Shown: piece after piece, positions 31,966 to 44,250 of the stretch | How the letters are laid out: every line of letters starts with the position of its first letter | Numbering within the stretch: position 1 is the stretch's first letter | Assembly: GCF_021155765.1 (NCBI RefSeq) | Contig: NC_060109.1 | Location: 2,505,001-2,569,000 of the forward strand | Direction of reading: 5' to 3' | DNA from: Diprion similis | Taxonomy: Eukaryota; Arthropoda; Insecta; Hymenoptera; Diprionidae | DNA length: 64,000 bases | Position numbers and translations under genes: made by a program | The notes under the pieces: generated by a model | Told to the model about the DNA's origin: nothing | Database searches by the model: none | What the model saw: the letters and a program-made list of their open reading frames with translations, nothing else

Positions 31966-33537
31966 AAAGCAATTTACAAATACGTCAAAGTCGAAGTGGC
32001 GATGCATGAAAAATTGATAATCAGTACGTAAAATTTGCAGTTAGTGCTGCAATATTAGTAATATTAAACAATTTTTTGAATTTTTTTTCTACACGACGAC
32101 GAATGTGGCCAAAGAATTTGACAGGCAACAACTGATCTGAAAATATAAAGATAAGCTGTGATTATCGTGGAATAATGAAGAGGAGGAAAGGAAAAAAAAA
32201 AACTGTCGTTTTTATTTTGATGAAGCAAATTTTAAAGCTTTTTATATAATCCGTTGGAATTAATGAATGATATTTTAATATTTTATTGCAACTTTGTGAT
32301 ATCGAATTTGATTGTTTCTTTACATATTATACAATTATTGGTGTATTTTGAAATGTTGAATATATATATTTTTTTATACTCAATTTTGATCAACTTAATT
32401 TTCACATTTTTTATAATTATTTAAGATCGAAATAAGTTGACTAAAAATTAAGATTCTGTTATACGATGTATATGACTTCTATAATTTTATTTCAGTCAAT
32501 ATTTCTTCTAAATTCGTACAATTTTCACTTCGTAATATCCCTGGAATATCTCCAGAGATTTGTATGAAGATTTAGGCAATGCTCTCAAAATCAAAACAAT
32601 GCGATTTAGATTCGTTCACAGAACAAAAAGGAATAAACAGAGCCTGGAACAGTTTTTTTTTTTTATTATTTCACATGTTTCAAATTCTGGTATCGAAAAT
32701 TTATAAATCCTACGATGGTCTTAATTAGCATATCCAGACAATTTTTCATTCAAATATTTTCTCTCTTTACTGATCCAGTTTACTCGATGTACCTACTTTT
32801 CAGCTAATAATTGACAATCAGCCATTTTGCAAGAGAATTTTCACCTGTAATCCTGCCTGTCATTGATTATATTTCTTATATAAAAGTAAGTATATATCTA
32901 AGCTTCACAATTAGCGGAATTGAAACTGAAATTCGTGTTTTTCTTCTTAAGATCAATATGGAATTGGATTGTCTTGCAAAAATAATCATTTTACTGATTT
33001 CAATGACTATAATAAAAAACATTGTCAAAAGTTGACCTCGAAATTAAAAGTTTTCAAATTCTATCAACACGGTAGAATGTCTTTTAATTTTTTCAAAATT
33101 GTTGCCACTCTATCGCATTCAATGATTTAGACTTGATCCTAAAAACGTTTAAAAAAGCAATAGAATCCGTACAAAAAACTCGTATCGAACCTTGATTGCC
33201 TTTAGCGACTGGAATTACTGACTTTTCGATAAAAAGTCAAATAAAATTTTAATACAAAATTAAATTGTCTAAATATTGCATCGATGAAAAAAACATGACG
33301 TCTTCCCGACGTCATTTGAACAAAGAAAACTTGGAGTTCCGATAATAACGACCTTTTAGAATTTAATACAAAAGATATCCTTCGGCAAGGATTATTTTTT
33401 TTCACGCATAGCACAAGTGTTTCAAGTGTCCAAATCGTAAAAAAATTTTGCTTGTATAAATTTATAACAAGTGATCTGTAAATTTCGTTTTACGTCGTAA
33501 TTTACTGTCGAGACGATTCTCGCGATATAGAAAAAAA

Positions 33538-33540
<3 letters not shown>
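31966..33540. other. Gene-free AT-rich region downstream of eIF4E3
   Basis: Should begin with the eIF4E3 3' untranslated region. Beyond that I see no gene or defined repeat. Confidence 0.4.
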
Positions 33541-33573
<33 letters not shown>

Positions 33574-33725
33574 CAAGTTTTTCGGTATGCTTATAAGGTG
33601 CAGATTTTCAATGAATTTATACAGGGAATGTACACTAAATTGACGTAAATTGAGATTAAATTGATATATTTTATTGCCCATTTCGCAGTACGCACCGTTT
33701 ATTATAAGCTCATAAAAATTTCTAT

Positions 33726-33768
<43 letters not shown>
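33541..33768. repeat. Pair of long poly(T) tracts
   Basis: About 33 T (33541-33573) and about 40 T (33729-33768) flank roughly 155 bp of unique sequence. This could be the poly(A) ends of two minus-strand retroposed inserts; no parent recognised. Confidence 0.7.
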
Positions 33769-33919
33769 CATAATAAAAACGTTTTTGAGAATCTTACAGA
33801 TTCCACGGTTATAGATTATTGTTCGCTTTCGTAAAAACTGATGTATGTTAATAAGTCAATCAGTCACACTCGACTGCAGCATACATGCGTAACCGGCTTT
33901 AATATGTGAAGATATCATC

Positions 33920-34310
33920 TGTTTGGGGGAAAAAACCAGTCTCTGGAGTTTAGAAGGCTGTTCAGAAAATATTATCATCATTATTAAATTATCTGTGATT
34001 AATCGAGTGAGTTTTTGTGAATACCTCAAATTCCTAGATGGCCGATCCCTCGCCGATGATCGTGTCTGCCGCCTTTTAAGATTATGTTTGTTGTCGCGCC
34101 GTCTCGGCGCCAGCTTTACACGGTTTAAACATCGCGATTCGACGCGGTATTCAAATTACATCAAGTGCTGCTTATATTCGCGCATCGATAACTCAATTTC
34201 CGTTTGCGATATGCCATATGACGCATTATTCGAATCAGGAATTCTAACGAGAAACGGTCCGATAATTTTCTGTATCACCGCGTGTTACACCTCATCGATA
34301 TAAAACATTT
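33920..34310 (+). other. CpG-richer patch with a 126-codon open frame
   Basis: An ATG frame from 33923 to 34303 with no domain, signal or splice support. Base composition is higher in C+G than the neighbours. The frame may be chance. Confidence 0.15.
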
Positions 34311-34514
34311 AAAAATTTTTTTTAATTATCTCGCATTCAATTATAATACGTGGTGTATTATATTAGTGTTTGTATAAATTCATTATTTTACCTACGTTGG
34401 CTCGTTTTTAATCGCATAATTTATTGTGAATTCGAGTGTGTGTTTGAAACAAATGAAAAACAAACATGAAAACAAGTCATATTCGATGATGCAGTTGGCG
34501 GGGAAAATTATCGA

Positions 34515-34840
34515 GTGTCCGTAAATTACGTCATTAGTTTTACTGGGGGGGGGGGGGGGGGGGGGGGTACAGAAATTATGACGTCATGCCCAAAAAAAAA
34601 AAAAAAAAAAAAAAACGCGACTACTGTGGCTCCTATTACAGGTAATAGATAAAGTTTCTGTAATGCATTATATATATATATATATATATGTGTATATATG
34701 CTTACTTTGATTATGCTACTTTTAAAAAAAAATTTTAACCGAAAAATTCTATTAAACGCCTTAAACAGGAACAGGAGAGGGGGGGGGGGGGGGGGGTTAA
34801 AGGCTCTTGAAATTCGATGACGTAATTTATGGACGATCCC
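34515..34840. mobile_element. MITE with CGTAAATTACGTCAT-type ends
   Basis: Left GTCCGTAAATTACGTCAT and the inverse of right GTCCATAAATTACGTCAT. Ends of the 'GTCCATAAATTACGTCA' type recur in many arthropod genomes. The interior has G runs at 34545-34567 and 34778-34796, an A run and a TA microsatellite. Confidence 0.65.
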
Positions 34841-35394
34841 TTAATGTCAGAGACAAAAGCGCTATAGAATTTGAAATATATATGCGAAACCTATGTACTG
34901 TATAATATTGTTATAAACAACTTCTAACATTAGCGTTAGATCCTGGTGTTTTTTTTTTTTTTTTTTTTCTTTTTTTGTTTTGTTTCATGAAAACGAAAAA
35001 AATCGTCACGTCGATAAACGCGCGCCAACTGTACAGTCCACGAAAATTGTGAAAAAGATTTTATTCAGGAATCCGGTAACCAATAAATATAATAATATCT
35101 TTAAGTTATACCACATCGTAACTCAGGAGATACTGCAATCAAACATTTAACTGATCGAAGCGATAATATTAATTAAATGTTGCTATATTCACTTATAGTT
35201 ATTCGCATCCGCCTCCGCAAATACATACATATTTGTACTTGCGAAATATTTAACATTCACGTGTGGTTTTGAACGAATATCTTACTTTTTTTTTTCCCAA
35301 TTTTGAATTTAAAAATTTTTTACTTATATTTCGGTAAATGGAATATTTTTTAAGGGACTTCTTCTTATGTGAACCTGAACTCATATCAAACGCT
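34841..35394. other. Gene-free stretch
   Basis: AT-rich, with a T run at about 34950-34968. Nothing else recognised. Confidence 0.4.
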
Positions 35395-35700
35395 CCTTTC
35401 TTAGAGGTCATAGCCTTTAAGTGAGACGTGTACCAACTGTCTAAAGAAATCCCTAAATTGCTAGGGAATTATTTTTCTGGCGAACGCCACCCTGCTCGGT
35501 AATACCATCATGTATAGTCATGGTGTGAGTTGTTTAAAGTCTCGCTCATTTTTTCCCCACGCAGATTCAACGTCACAACAATTAATCACCACCGATCTAG
35601 GGTATTTTGGCGCCGTTGGTACGCATCTTACTTAACGCCAGTCCATCGCGAGAGAGAAACTTTTTCGGAGAAAGAAGCTGCTAACGGAAAAGCATCACAC
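35395..35700. mobile_element. GTATACATGG element, copy B (truncated)
   Basis: Aligns with the interior of copy A (ACCAACTGTCTAAAGAAATC, ACCGATCTAGGGTATTTTGG, GAGAAAGAAGCTGC) but lacks both terminal repeats. Confidence 0.7.
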
Positions 35701-36112
35701 AAAATCGTTTCACGTTTGCAACGTAATTAGCGCAACACGAAGCAGTGATTGAATGATTTTATTCTACGATTAACATCCATAAATGTATTTTAATTGATTA
35801 GATTTATATTGAATAATGATTTATACTATTATTGAATACAAATTGACGGCAACACCGGTTTTTTTCCTTTTGGTTATTGTGTCATTAACTAAAAACTAAT
35901 TGGTTAAATTTTTCTTCGATGTGATTCCAAGTAAACAATTCTTGGATGTCAGCGCGCCATTAAGATTTCCATATTATCGGATCATCAAATTTCTTTGTAT
36001 ACTCCACTTATAAATATCCACAATGAATTCTCTTTTCTACTATTCTTCGAACTATGGTGAGAATTTAGGAATTTAAAATCATTTAAGAACTAAATATTTT
36101 CATCTTTTTTCT

Positions 36113-36250
36113 TTATTACCAATCGTTCCGCAGACTTGTTTTCAAGATAAATGTTATAAAAAACATAATATACGCCCTTTTGGTTTTGAATTTTCTTTTC
36201 AATCCTTAGCTTGAAAATAAGTCTACGGAACGATTGGCAATGAAAAAAAA
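36113..36250. repeat. Short inverted repeat, about 135 bp
   Basis: CCAATCGTTCCGCAGACTT and its near inverse AAGTCTACGGAACGATTGG face each other across about 75 bp. A probable very short MITE. Confidence 0.55.
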
Positions 36251-36637
36251 AAAGGTTACGCGCCCTTTTATAGTTAGAAACACGATATGTCAGCTTCTTT
36301 CATATGAATCTCAATTTTCATATAGAAATCAGTTAAAAAAAATTTAATTTTTCTTGATTTTACACTTGTACGAATAAATAATACCTTAGTGCACAATATT
36401 TTCAATTTTATTGACATACACGAATTAATATTACGAGTATAAATACTCAGTTCTAACTGCGGGTTCCATACTTTTATAAGTATTGTGTGTTATTCGAGTT
36501 TGACCCAACGAGTCGAGAAATATTGAGAATTAGCAAAAAATTTTACAAGCTATACAGAAAAGAAACAATTAATGCAATTTCGTTGGACGTCAGTCGATTC
36601 CTTTATTTTCGATTCCACTGGCTGTTTTTTAAATAAA

Positions 36638-36677
36638 AGAAGAAGAAGAAGAAGAAGAAGAAGAAGAAGAAGAAGAA
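36638..36677. repeat. (GAA)n microsatellite
   Basis: About 13 uninterrupted AGA/GAA units. Confidence 0.95.
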
Positions 36678-37032
36678 AAAAACAAAAAATAGGTCCAACC
36701 GAATGAATATTACATTTCACTCTGTATTATTCAATTATTTGGACAAACTGTGACAGCTTTAGGTATGATCGCAAATGTTTTAGCATTTGCAATTAGGTCT
36801 GTCAGTACACCCGAGAAAACACAGAGAATAAATTAAACGTATCCAATTTTACGGTATAATGTCAAGTGTATGCTAATGTGTGAATTTTTTGTTTTCATGC
36901 CATATTATAAGACAAAACCGGTGCGAATTAATATTACGTTATTTCACCCGTTCGTAGACGTCTAGAAATATGTGTGTGTGTATTCATTATGCATACATTT
37001 AGTATGCCGCAAACTATTTACGAATTAATGTA

Positions 37033-37600
37033 TATGGGGTATTCCACATCAACTCGACCAGTGTTGAACCCCGACTATTTTCAAAATCATTTCGTGTTTT
37101 TTTCTAACATTCTACTCAGTGAAAAAGGTGACCAGAATTTTTTTCGAATTTTTTCTACAAAGCCGTTTGTTTTTTCTAAATATTTGAAGTCGATTGCGAA
37201 TTCCCAGTTTTTTAAGTCTGAAAAAATTTTCAAAAATCCTGCGAGTCACACAAAACACTCCCCGTTACAGAAAACGTGGTCCTAATTTTTTTTCTATTTT
37301 TTTTTTATCACCTAATTCGCAATTTTGGAATTTTTAAACCCAAAAATATAAAAAATTCTGAATCAGGTCATAAAAAACAATGGAAAAAAAATTCGGTCAA
37401 CGTTCTCCTTAACGGGAAGTGTTTTGTATCATTCACTGGATTTTTCAGAATACTTTCAAATTTAAAAAAATCGGCAAAAAAAATTTGAAAAAAAATTCAG
37501 GTCACGGTTTTTACCGAGTAGAATGTTAGAAAAAAACATGAAATGATTTTGAGATGGTCAGCGCTTAACACTGGTCGAGTTGGCGTGGAATGCCCCATAT
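37033..37600. mobile_element. TATGGGG-CATTCCAC foldback, copy 1
   Basis: Begins TATGGGGTATTCCACATCA and ends with the inverse of TATGGGGCATTCCACGCCA. Long arms meet near 37315 (blocks ACTCGACCAGTGTT, ATCATTTC, AACATTCTACTC). The same ends are at 41277-41910. Non-coding. Confidence 0.75.
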
Positions 37601-37604
37601 GTAG

Positions 37605-38551
37605 GTACCTATAATCTAACCCAATGTCCGGCAGGTGCTGGAGAAGGAGTAGGCGACCTTGCCAAGGAGACCAATAATTTAGCTACATTGCTCGTTAAAT
37701 TCCTCACAACTTATGACACGGAAATTTTATCTCGTTTCTTTCGTTTCTTTTCTTCTCTTCACCTTGTTTAATTTTTTTTTTTTTTTTTTTTCTCTCTTTA
37801 GTGAATTTTTGTTTCCTTTTACTCGAGTGTTTTTCCCATAGAATTATCACTAAACGTACAAAATTTTTCCAACTCTTAACAAACAAGAAACAATCAAACT
37901 ACACAAATCTCAACTTCAAAGAAAAATATTGTTTGGCAATTATAAAATTTGAGTATAATGGATATCGTCGTAATTATAATTATGAATAATAAATTTTTTC
38001 GGTTATAATTAGCAAATCTCTAGTTTACTTTACTTAATTTTTTTTTTTTTTTTTTATTCAAGTGAGACCTCAAAATCACTGTATTATTGCACCAACTCCA
38101 CATTCTCCAAATAGTTACGATACATAATTAAAAGCCTGTAGTAAAACGTGGAACCACAATATTCATTTTAATTTAACACCGATAACTAAATAACCGATAA
38201 TAAAATTTAAAATAGATTTCTGGTGCTCGGTGAAGAATACATGGAAATTGGACAAAAAGTCCTGATCTGGTGTTAAAAAACCGGAACGATTATACGTAGT
38301 CATATTCTTTCAAAACTATTAATAACCAAACATTTCTTTTCAATACGAACCTACGATAAAAAAAATTTTACTTCGTTGAAAAGAAGTTCTTCTAATAAAA
38401 TTCGAACAAATCAATTTGATCAGTTTCACTTTTTGAAGCCTGCTGTGATTAATTTCCGTGTTTATCAATTTCTTTCTTCTTTCTCTAAGCACGACGAAAA
38501 TTTCAAGTTAACAGAGACGCTGTATTTAACCGTTTATCGTGATCGTGAATC
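37605..38551. other. Gene-free stretch
   Basis: AT-rich, with T runs near 37770 and 38040. No gene or defined element seen. Confidence 0.4.
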
Positions 38552-39694
38552 GTGGTGTGCTTAGAGTTCTTACGACACGCCCATTTCTTTGAGGTTAAGG
38601 TGCTTATAAAGACGCGTTGTACACCTCGAAAACGCGGGGATGCAAAACTGCCAAACCGCTCGAGCGATCAGAGTGAAACTTAGGTAGTTAATGCCTTACT
38701 TTGGCAAAAAGTGGAGCGTCTGTTTACTTTTTGAAAATTCGGAAAGAAATTTTACAGATTGATTACCACTCACAGAAATTGGCCAAATTTTCACAGTTGC
38801 ACGGAATGGATCAAACTCTCCGGTATGATGCCACTCGGCGATGATGGAACACACATTTTGAGCCCAGTCCCATGAGATTTGATAGTGAAATGTCGAAATG
38901 GCAGCTGATCTGGTTTTCAAATTACGAAGAACACCGAAATCTCATTTTGCCGACATTTGTTACCTAAATTAAGCGCACTTCGGTAATGCATGCGTGTAAT
39001 ATCGGTATAAACCACCGGCATACGTGAAAGGTCGATAAAAAGTGTCGCCAAAATGAGATTTCGCTGTTTTTTCGCAATCAAAAACCAAATCAGCTACCAT
39101 TTCGTCATTTCACCATCAAATCTAATGAGGCTGGGCTCAAAATGTGCGTTTCATCACCGCCGAGTAGCATCATACCGGAGAGTTCGATCCATTCAGTGCA
39201 ACTGTAAAAATTTGACCAATATCTGTGAGCGGTAACCAATCTGTAAATTTTTTTCCAAATTGTGAAAAAGTAAAAAGACGCTCTACTTTTTGCCAAAATA
39301 AGGTATTAACTGCCCAAATTTTACTCTGATCGCTTGAGCGGTACAGGAATTTTGCATCCCCGCGTTTTCGAGGTGTACAACGCGTCTTTATAAACACCTT
39401 AAGGCCTTTAAGTGGACTGTGTACCAACTGTCTAAAGAAATCCCCATATTATTGGGGAATTATTTTTCTGCCGAACGCTACCCTGTTCGGTGATCCCATC
39501 ATATATAGTCCTGCTGTAAGTTATTCAAAGTCCGGCTCATTTTTTCTCCACGCAGATTCAACCTCACAACAATAAATCACCACCGATCTAGGGTATTTTG
39601 GCGCCGTTGGTACGCGTCTTAATTAACTCCAGTGACCACGAGAGAGAAACTTTTTTGGAGAAAGAAGCTGCACTCCTAAGCACACCATGTATAC
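38552..39694. mobile_element. GTATACATGG element, copy C, interrupted
   Basis: Left end GTGGTGTGCTTAGAG near 38552, right end CTAAGCACACCATGTATAC to 39694. The body matches copies A and B but is split by an 800-bp insertion at a TTAA. Confidence 0.75.
38599..39398. mobile_element. TTAA-flanked palindromic foldback, 800 bp
   Basis: TTAA at 38595-38598 and 39399-39402. The ends are GGTGCTTATAAAGACGCG and its near-perfect inverse. Both arms (about 350 bp each) carry TTGTACACCTCGAAAACGCG, GGCAAAAAGT, CTCCGGTATGATGC and CACATTTTGAGCCCAG. A small centre of about 100 bp differs. The uninterrupted site (GAGGTTAAAGCCTTTAAG) is at about 10700, which proves insertion with TTAA duplication. Confidence 0.88.
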
Positions 39695-41276
39695 TCACAC
39701 CACGAGCTGAATACGTGAGTTGATAATTATCGGTCTCTCGTGATCGTGCAAGTTGACGGATGACATCACGAGACGATGCGAGTCGCACGTCAACAGTGAT
39801 TACAATAGGGTCAATGCTATCGGCGATTTACATATAGGCATTAACGTCAGCCTGGTAAAAACGAGATTCTAATGTACACGTATGATGCGTGGCACAAATT
39901 AATATCGGTATGCTCAGGGGCCATATTTATACGTACATGCATACACTGTTAAAAATGTTTATGATTTTGTTACAGTTTTACTAAAAAAAAGTTAAGCAAA
40001 ACTAGAATTTCCGCGTAGCAAAGTGGATTTACGATTATAAATTGTTTGGAAATGTAATAACAAACGCAGAGTTTTTAAAATCGTTGTTGAAAAAATACTC
40101 AACTACTTTTATAAAATTATTAAACTTATGGTATAAATACAAATTGTTTCGAACTTTCTGTACATTTTTTTAGACGTACTAAAGTAAAATAATTATAAAA
40201 AAAGGAATTCCTTTATGTTTTCTAGGTATTTCCTATCATTTTTCAAATCTCTTTAAACCAAATAAAAATATTCTTCCAAATTGTTCTTAACTTTACTCAT
40301 TATTTCTACTGAAATCATTCATCTATTTACAATTTTATTGGAATAGAAAAAAAAGAAACGCATAAACTTCGGTGATCCTGAATTTTTCAAAATCACTTAG
40401 CTAATACAGCAATTTCAGTTTACCATATTCAATAAAATAAATACTTAAATTGATAAAACATTGATTTAATACGACTAAACAAATGTATCCCGGATTTACT
40501 ACACCGAAACGAATAAAGATAATTCCTATACGTGTTTAGTAAATTTACAGCAAACATTTTCAACGATGTAGATATATACATATATATTATAATCCATAAA
40601 ATATATTATCCACGCTCGTTTGTGCAGCGGTGGATAATAATCGACGATTGATTTTACCATTAGCTTCTCCGTTTGAAAGAGCCAGAAGCTGAATTGCGAC
40701 TGATCGAGGGACAACGGCCTGCAACTGCGCGTTCCTATTTCAATAATTATTATCCGTTACAAATCGGTGATCTCATGCTCAGCGTATGCTCATGTGAAAT
40801 CAATAAAAAAATTTCACAAAACGTTTGTAACGTAGATATTTCTTTAATGCCACTAACGCTTTGCACGCGATCAGAATTACCTCTTAGTATATATATATAT
40901 AAGGTATATTTATATCTTTTCGTTGCTAATTTGCCTCTCAGATTCGTTCAAAATATTTAAGGACGAATCCGGGGATCCTCTGGATGTAAGGTTAGGAAAC
41001 GAGAGAAAATCGTTTGAAAAAATCTCTAGCAGTGTTGTCAACAGCGGCAATGATAGAGAACACAAATGAAAATATATCTCATTATTTGATTACAGAAATG
41101 AATCTTAGCAAATTTGAGTAGGAAGAGCTGATCGAGATATCAAAAAGAATTTGAAAAAAGGTTTTTTAATTAGAACGATCGAAACTTGTTTTTTATCCTA
41201 TATACAAATGTATTAAGGCTTATTTTATCTACGATTCAGATATCCAGTGATTGTCTTGTGAGTGTACTAATTTTTA
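39695..41276. other. Gene-free stretch
   Basis: AT-rich; open frames here (for example 40673-40960) lack any recognisable product. Confidence 0.4.
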
Positions 41277-41910
41277 TATATGGGACATTCGACGCCAATT
41301 CGACTTGGGTTTTACCCATAACCTCTCAGATTTAGCGGGCGATTTTTTCTATGATTTTTCGCACTTTGAAAGGTACTCGGTTTTCTGCGACTGAATTTCA
41401 ATTTTCTACAATTTTTAGAAACGATTTTATCGACCGACCAAAATTAACAATTTGAAAATATTTGAAAAAAAGTTTTAAACAATTAGAAGCGAATGTCATT
41501 TTAGTATGAATGGTTACTGAATCATTTTTACATTTCACATTGGATTTTTGAAATTTTTTTCCGATTTTTCGCAAGACATTTTTTTTTCCTCTTCAGTTTG
41601 CTGATAAAAAAAATTGAAAATTGTAAAATGGTTCCGAAAAATCTGAGAAAGCTTGGAAACAGTAAGAAGGGAAAATCAGTCCTTTCCGGATCCAAGCTTA
41701 AAAATTTTATATCTGACGCAGGATTTTTCAGAATTTTTTCAAATTTTTAATTTCAGTCGGTCGATAAAATCGTTTCTAAAAATTGCAGAAAATTCAAATT
41801 GAGTCGAAAGAAACTGAATTCTTTTAAAGTGAGAATAATCATAGAAAAAATCGCGTGACAAATCAGAGATGTAAAACCCAGGTGGAATTGGCGTGGAATG
41901 CCCCATATAT
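41277..41910. mobile_element. TATGGGG-CATTCCAC foldback, copy 2
   Basis: Starts TATATGGGACATTCGACGCC and ends with the inverse GGCGTGGAATGCCCCATAT. Inner blocks such as CGATTTTATCGACCGAC are inverted on the other arm. Interior diverged from copy 1. Confidence 0.7.
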
Positions 41911-43370
41911 AATAATTTTTCTATAAAGTAAAATTTCTTGAATGTTTTTCAGACAGGTTATGACTATCTAGTCACCGAGCAACATAAGCCCAAAGACATT
42001 GGAATTAGATCAAAAACACCAGAGTTTCATTTCGGACGTTGTAGTTATAAACCATTATTTGAAATTGTTAATATTCGAACTTCTGTTATTAGAATTTCTT
42101 CGGGTTCATTTCTACTTCACGCTAAAGATGGTATTCATTATCATTAGCGCAAATGACATAGCCGGCGATAGTTCAAACAGTTTTTTCGCTTTCCCTAACT
42201 TTCGATTCAGACAGTCTGGCCGATTCATCCTTATTATAAATTATGGCTACTGTAAAATTGTTAAAAGTCTGTTAGATATTTAAATATCCGATCGTATCAT
42301 GTTTTTCCCTTGAGCATATTACGAGAAATTTTAGCAAGATTTCGAATCAATTTATAGACTACGTAAGAATTTCATCGAAATATGATTTTATATATTTATA
42401 TTTATATATACATAATTCTTCGGAACAAAGATACTTTAAATTTCATCAGCTACATTTTACGGCCTATTTTTTTGTAGGCATAGATTCTTTTTATAGAAGG
42501 AAAAAGGTTTTGTAATTGCCAGATTTTTAGGTTTTGCAAGCTTCGTAATTGTCTCCGGAAACATATAAATCACTTCAGAATTCTTCAGAACTATAATTAC
42601 TCTCTCTATTTTGGAAATTTTCAGAAAGACCTCCAAACCTCAGTTTCGAGGAAATTCAACATAAATTACAATCAGAGATGAACTTCTCAGCGAGGTCAGA
42701 TAATGACTTTGATTTGAAAATGCAGTGCGCTTTAAAGTCTTCAACCATTTTGTCAAACAAAATTTGTATTTCTATATTCTTATCAGCATTTATACTTCAA
42801 AAACAATAGCTGACTCTGCATGAATTCGAATTACTTTGTGCACCATCATTGTATTAGGTGTTGAGAGCTGAAATATTTCTACAACGAAGCTTATAACGAC
42901 GATTATAAAATTCTCTGAAAACCGGTAAGACATATGGATTATGAGAACCCTCGAGGCAAGTTTGAAGAAATAAGATTTTTGAAAAATGATCATGTTTTCA
43001 AACTTGGACAAATATTTCAGTAAATATAGCATCCGATGGAACGACAACGAACGATGTTATCACGTTTCGAGCTGTTTTCCGTATATTTCAAGTCACGATT
43101 CATCACGAGGGTTAAACGAAAGTCAGACCCGCCAAAGCAATCAACAGTCTCAACATGACACGTAAATTGTATAACAGGAAGTAAAGGGCATGGGATAATG
43201 CATATTTTTCCTTCTTCGGAGAAGATCGCAACAGCTCGCCCGAAACAGGATGCAGATATTGCCGTCCGGCAATTAGCGCGATCCTGTTGATTTCTGACCT
43301 GCAATGAAACTAATTGCTTTGGGAAGTCCCCGTAAAACGATGACGCATCAACTCAGTATTCGCGCAGATG
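41911..43370. other. Gene-free stretch
   Basis: AT-rich; several 70-95 codon frames on both strands with no domain or splice context. Confidence 0.4.
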
Positions 43371-43399
43371 AACCTAACCTAATCTAACCTAACCTAACA
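43371..43399. repeat. Short telomere-like (AACCT)n run
   Basis: AACCT AACCT AATCT AACCT AACCT: five units of the insect TTAGG telomere repeat in inverse orientation, one with a change. Confidence 0.8.
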
Positions 43400-44250
43400 T
43401 TCGTACCAATCGGTCGCGTTCCGCCTGCATTTAGGCAACGCGCGTACGGCGCGAGCGGCAAATTGCCTGCTGGCAGGCGCTGCCTGGGGAATCCCAGCGT
43501 GTTTTTCGTGTCTACCTATGTTGTTTTATAGAACTGCTCACGTGGCTCGGCAGCGTACATACATCGATGAACTCGTGTTTATATTCCACATGATAAACCG
43601 CGTTAAGATTATCGCCTGGCGATATATAACGGTAGTGATAAGTAGTTGTTTACCGCGAAATAAATCGTGGATTGCAATATATAGGTTATGATCGGACAAG
43701 GTTTGCTTTACGGTATCAGTAAGTGTCTATTTTGGTGTAATGATCTTATGCAAATCAGGTGACTCTTCCGACCGGATGCTCGACGATTGCCTCGCTAATA
43801 TTGTTCAATCATCGTTCTTCGAATTTATCGCTAGCTTATGTAGTCGGAATAGATGACCGATTTGTAGTAAAAATAGACAGTGACATGACCGATCGGCGAG
43901 GCTGGTGTTCACACCGCGTGTTGCTGCGTGCGTATGATGTCTGGTATCTGTTCTCCACTGGATCCACTGGATCTTCGAGCCGGTCATCAACTGTCGTAAG
44001 CGCGAAATTCCGCATATACACGTGCAGGAGGTAGTCACTTAATTTTTTAATAACCTGACGGGTGTAATTGCTTCGCTTGGTAAATTAAATTAGGGCCTCG
44101 TTAGCCGGCGTGACGGTTAATCGCAGCTGGTGTCATTTCACTGTCAACTTCGACTTTGTGTGATATTGTCAAGTGTGTTACGGAGTTTTGCCCGCAGCAT
44201 TTACTTTTCATCGTGAAAAAGTATGACCTCACGGTTGTCGCGTATCTATA
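43400..44250. other. CpG-richer region, possible promoter
   Basis: Marked rise in CpG (for example CAACGCGCGTACGGCGCGAG near 43440) over the AT-rich surroundings. Overlapping frames on both strands look like a by-product of composition. This could be the promoter and non-coding first exon of a gene outside the recognised set. Confidence 0.3.

Noticed and set aside
33502..33771. 89-codon minus-strand frame
   Set aside because: Starts and ends in Lys runs made by the two poly(T) tracts.
34669..34690. CRISPR-like or regulated array from short repeated TA units
   Set aside because: A plain TA microsatellite in eukaryotic DNA; no spacer-repeat structure anywhere in the window.
43759..44038. Overlapping frames of 61-91 codons on both strands
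   Set aside because: Explained by the lower stop-codon rate in CpG-richer sequence; no domain or splice chain.
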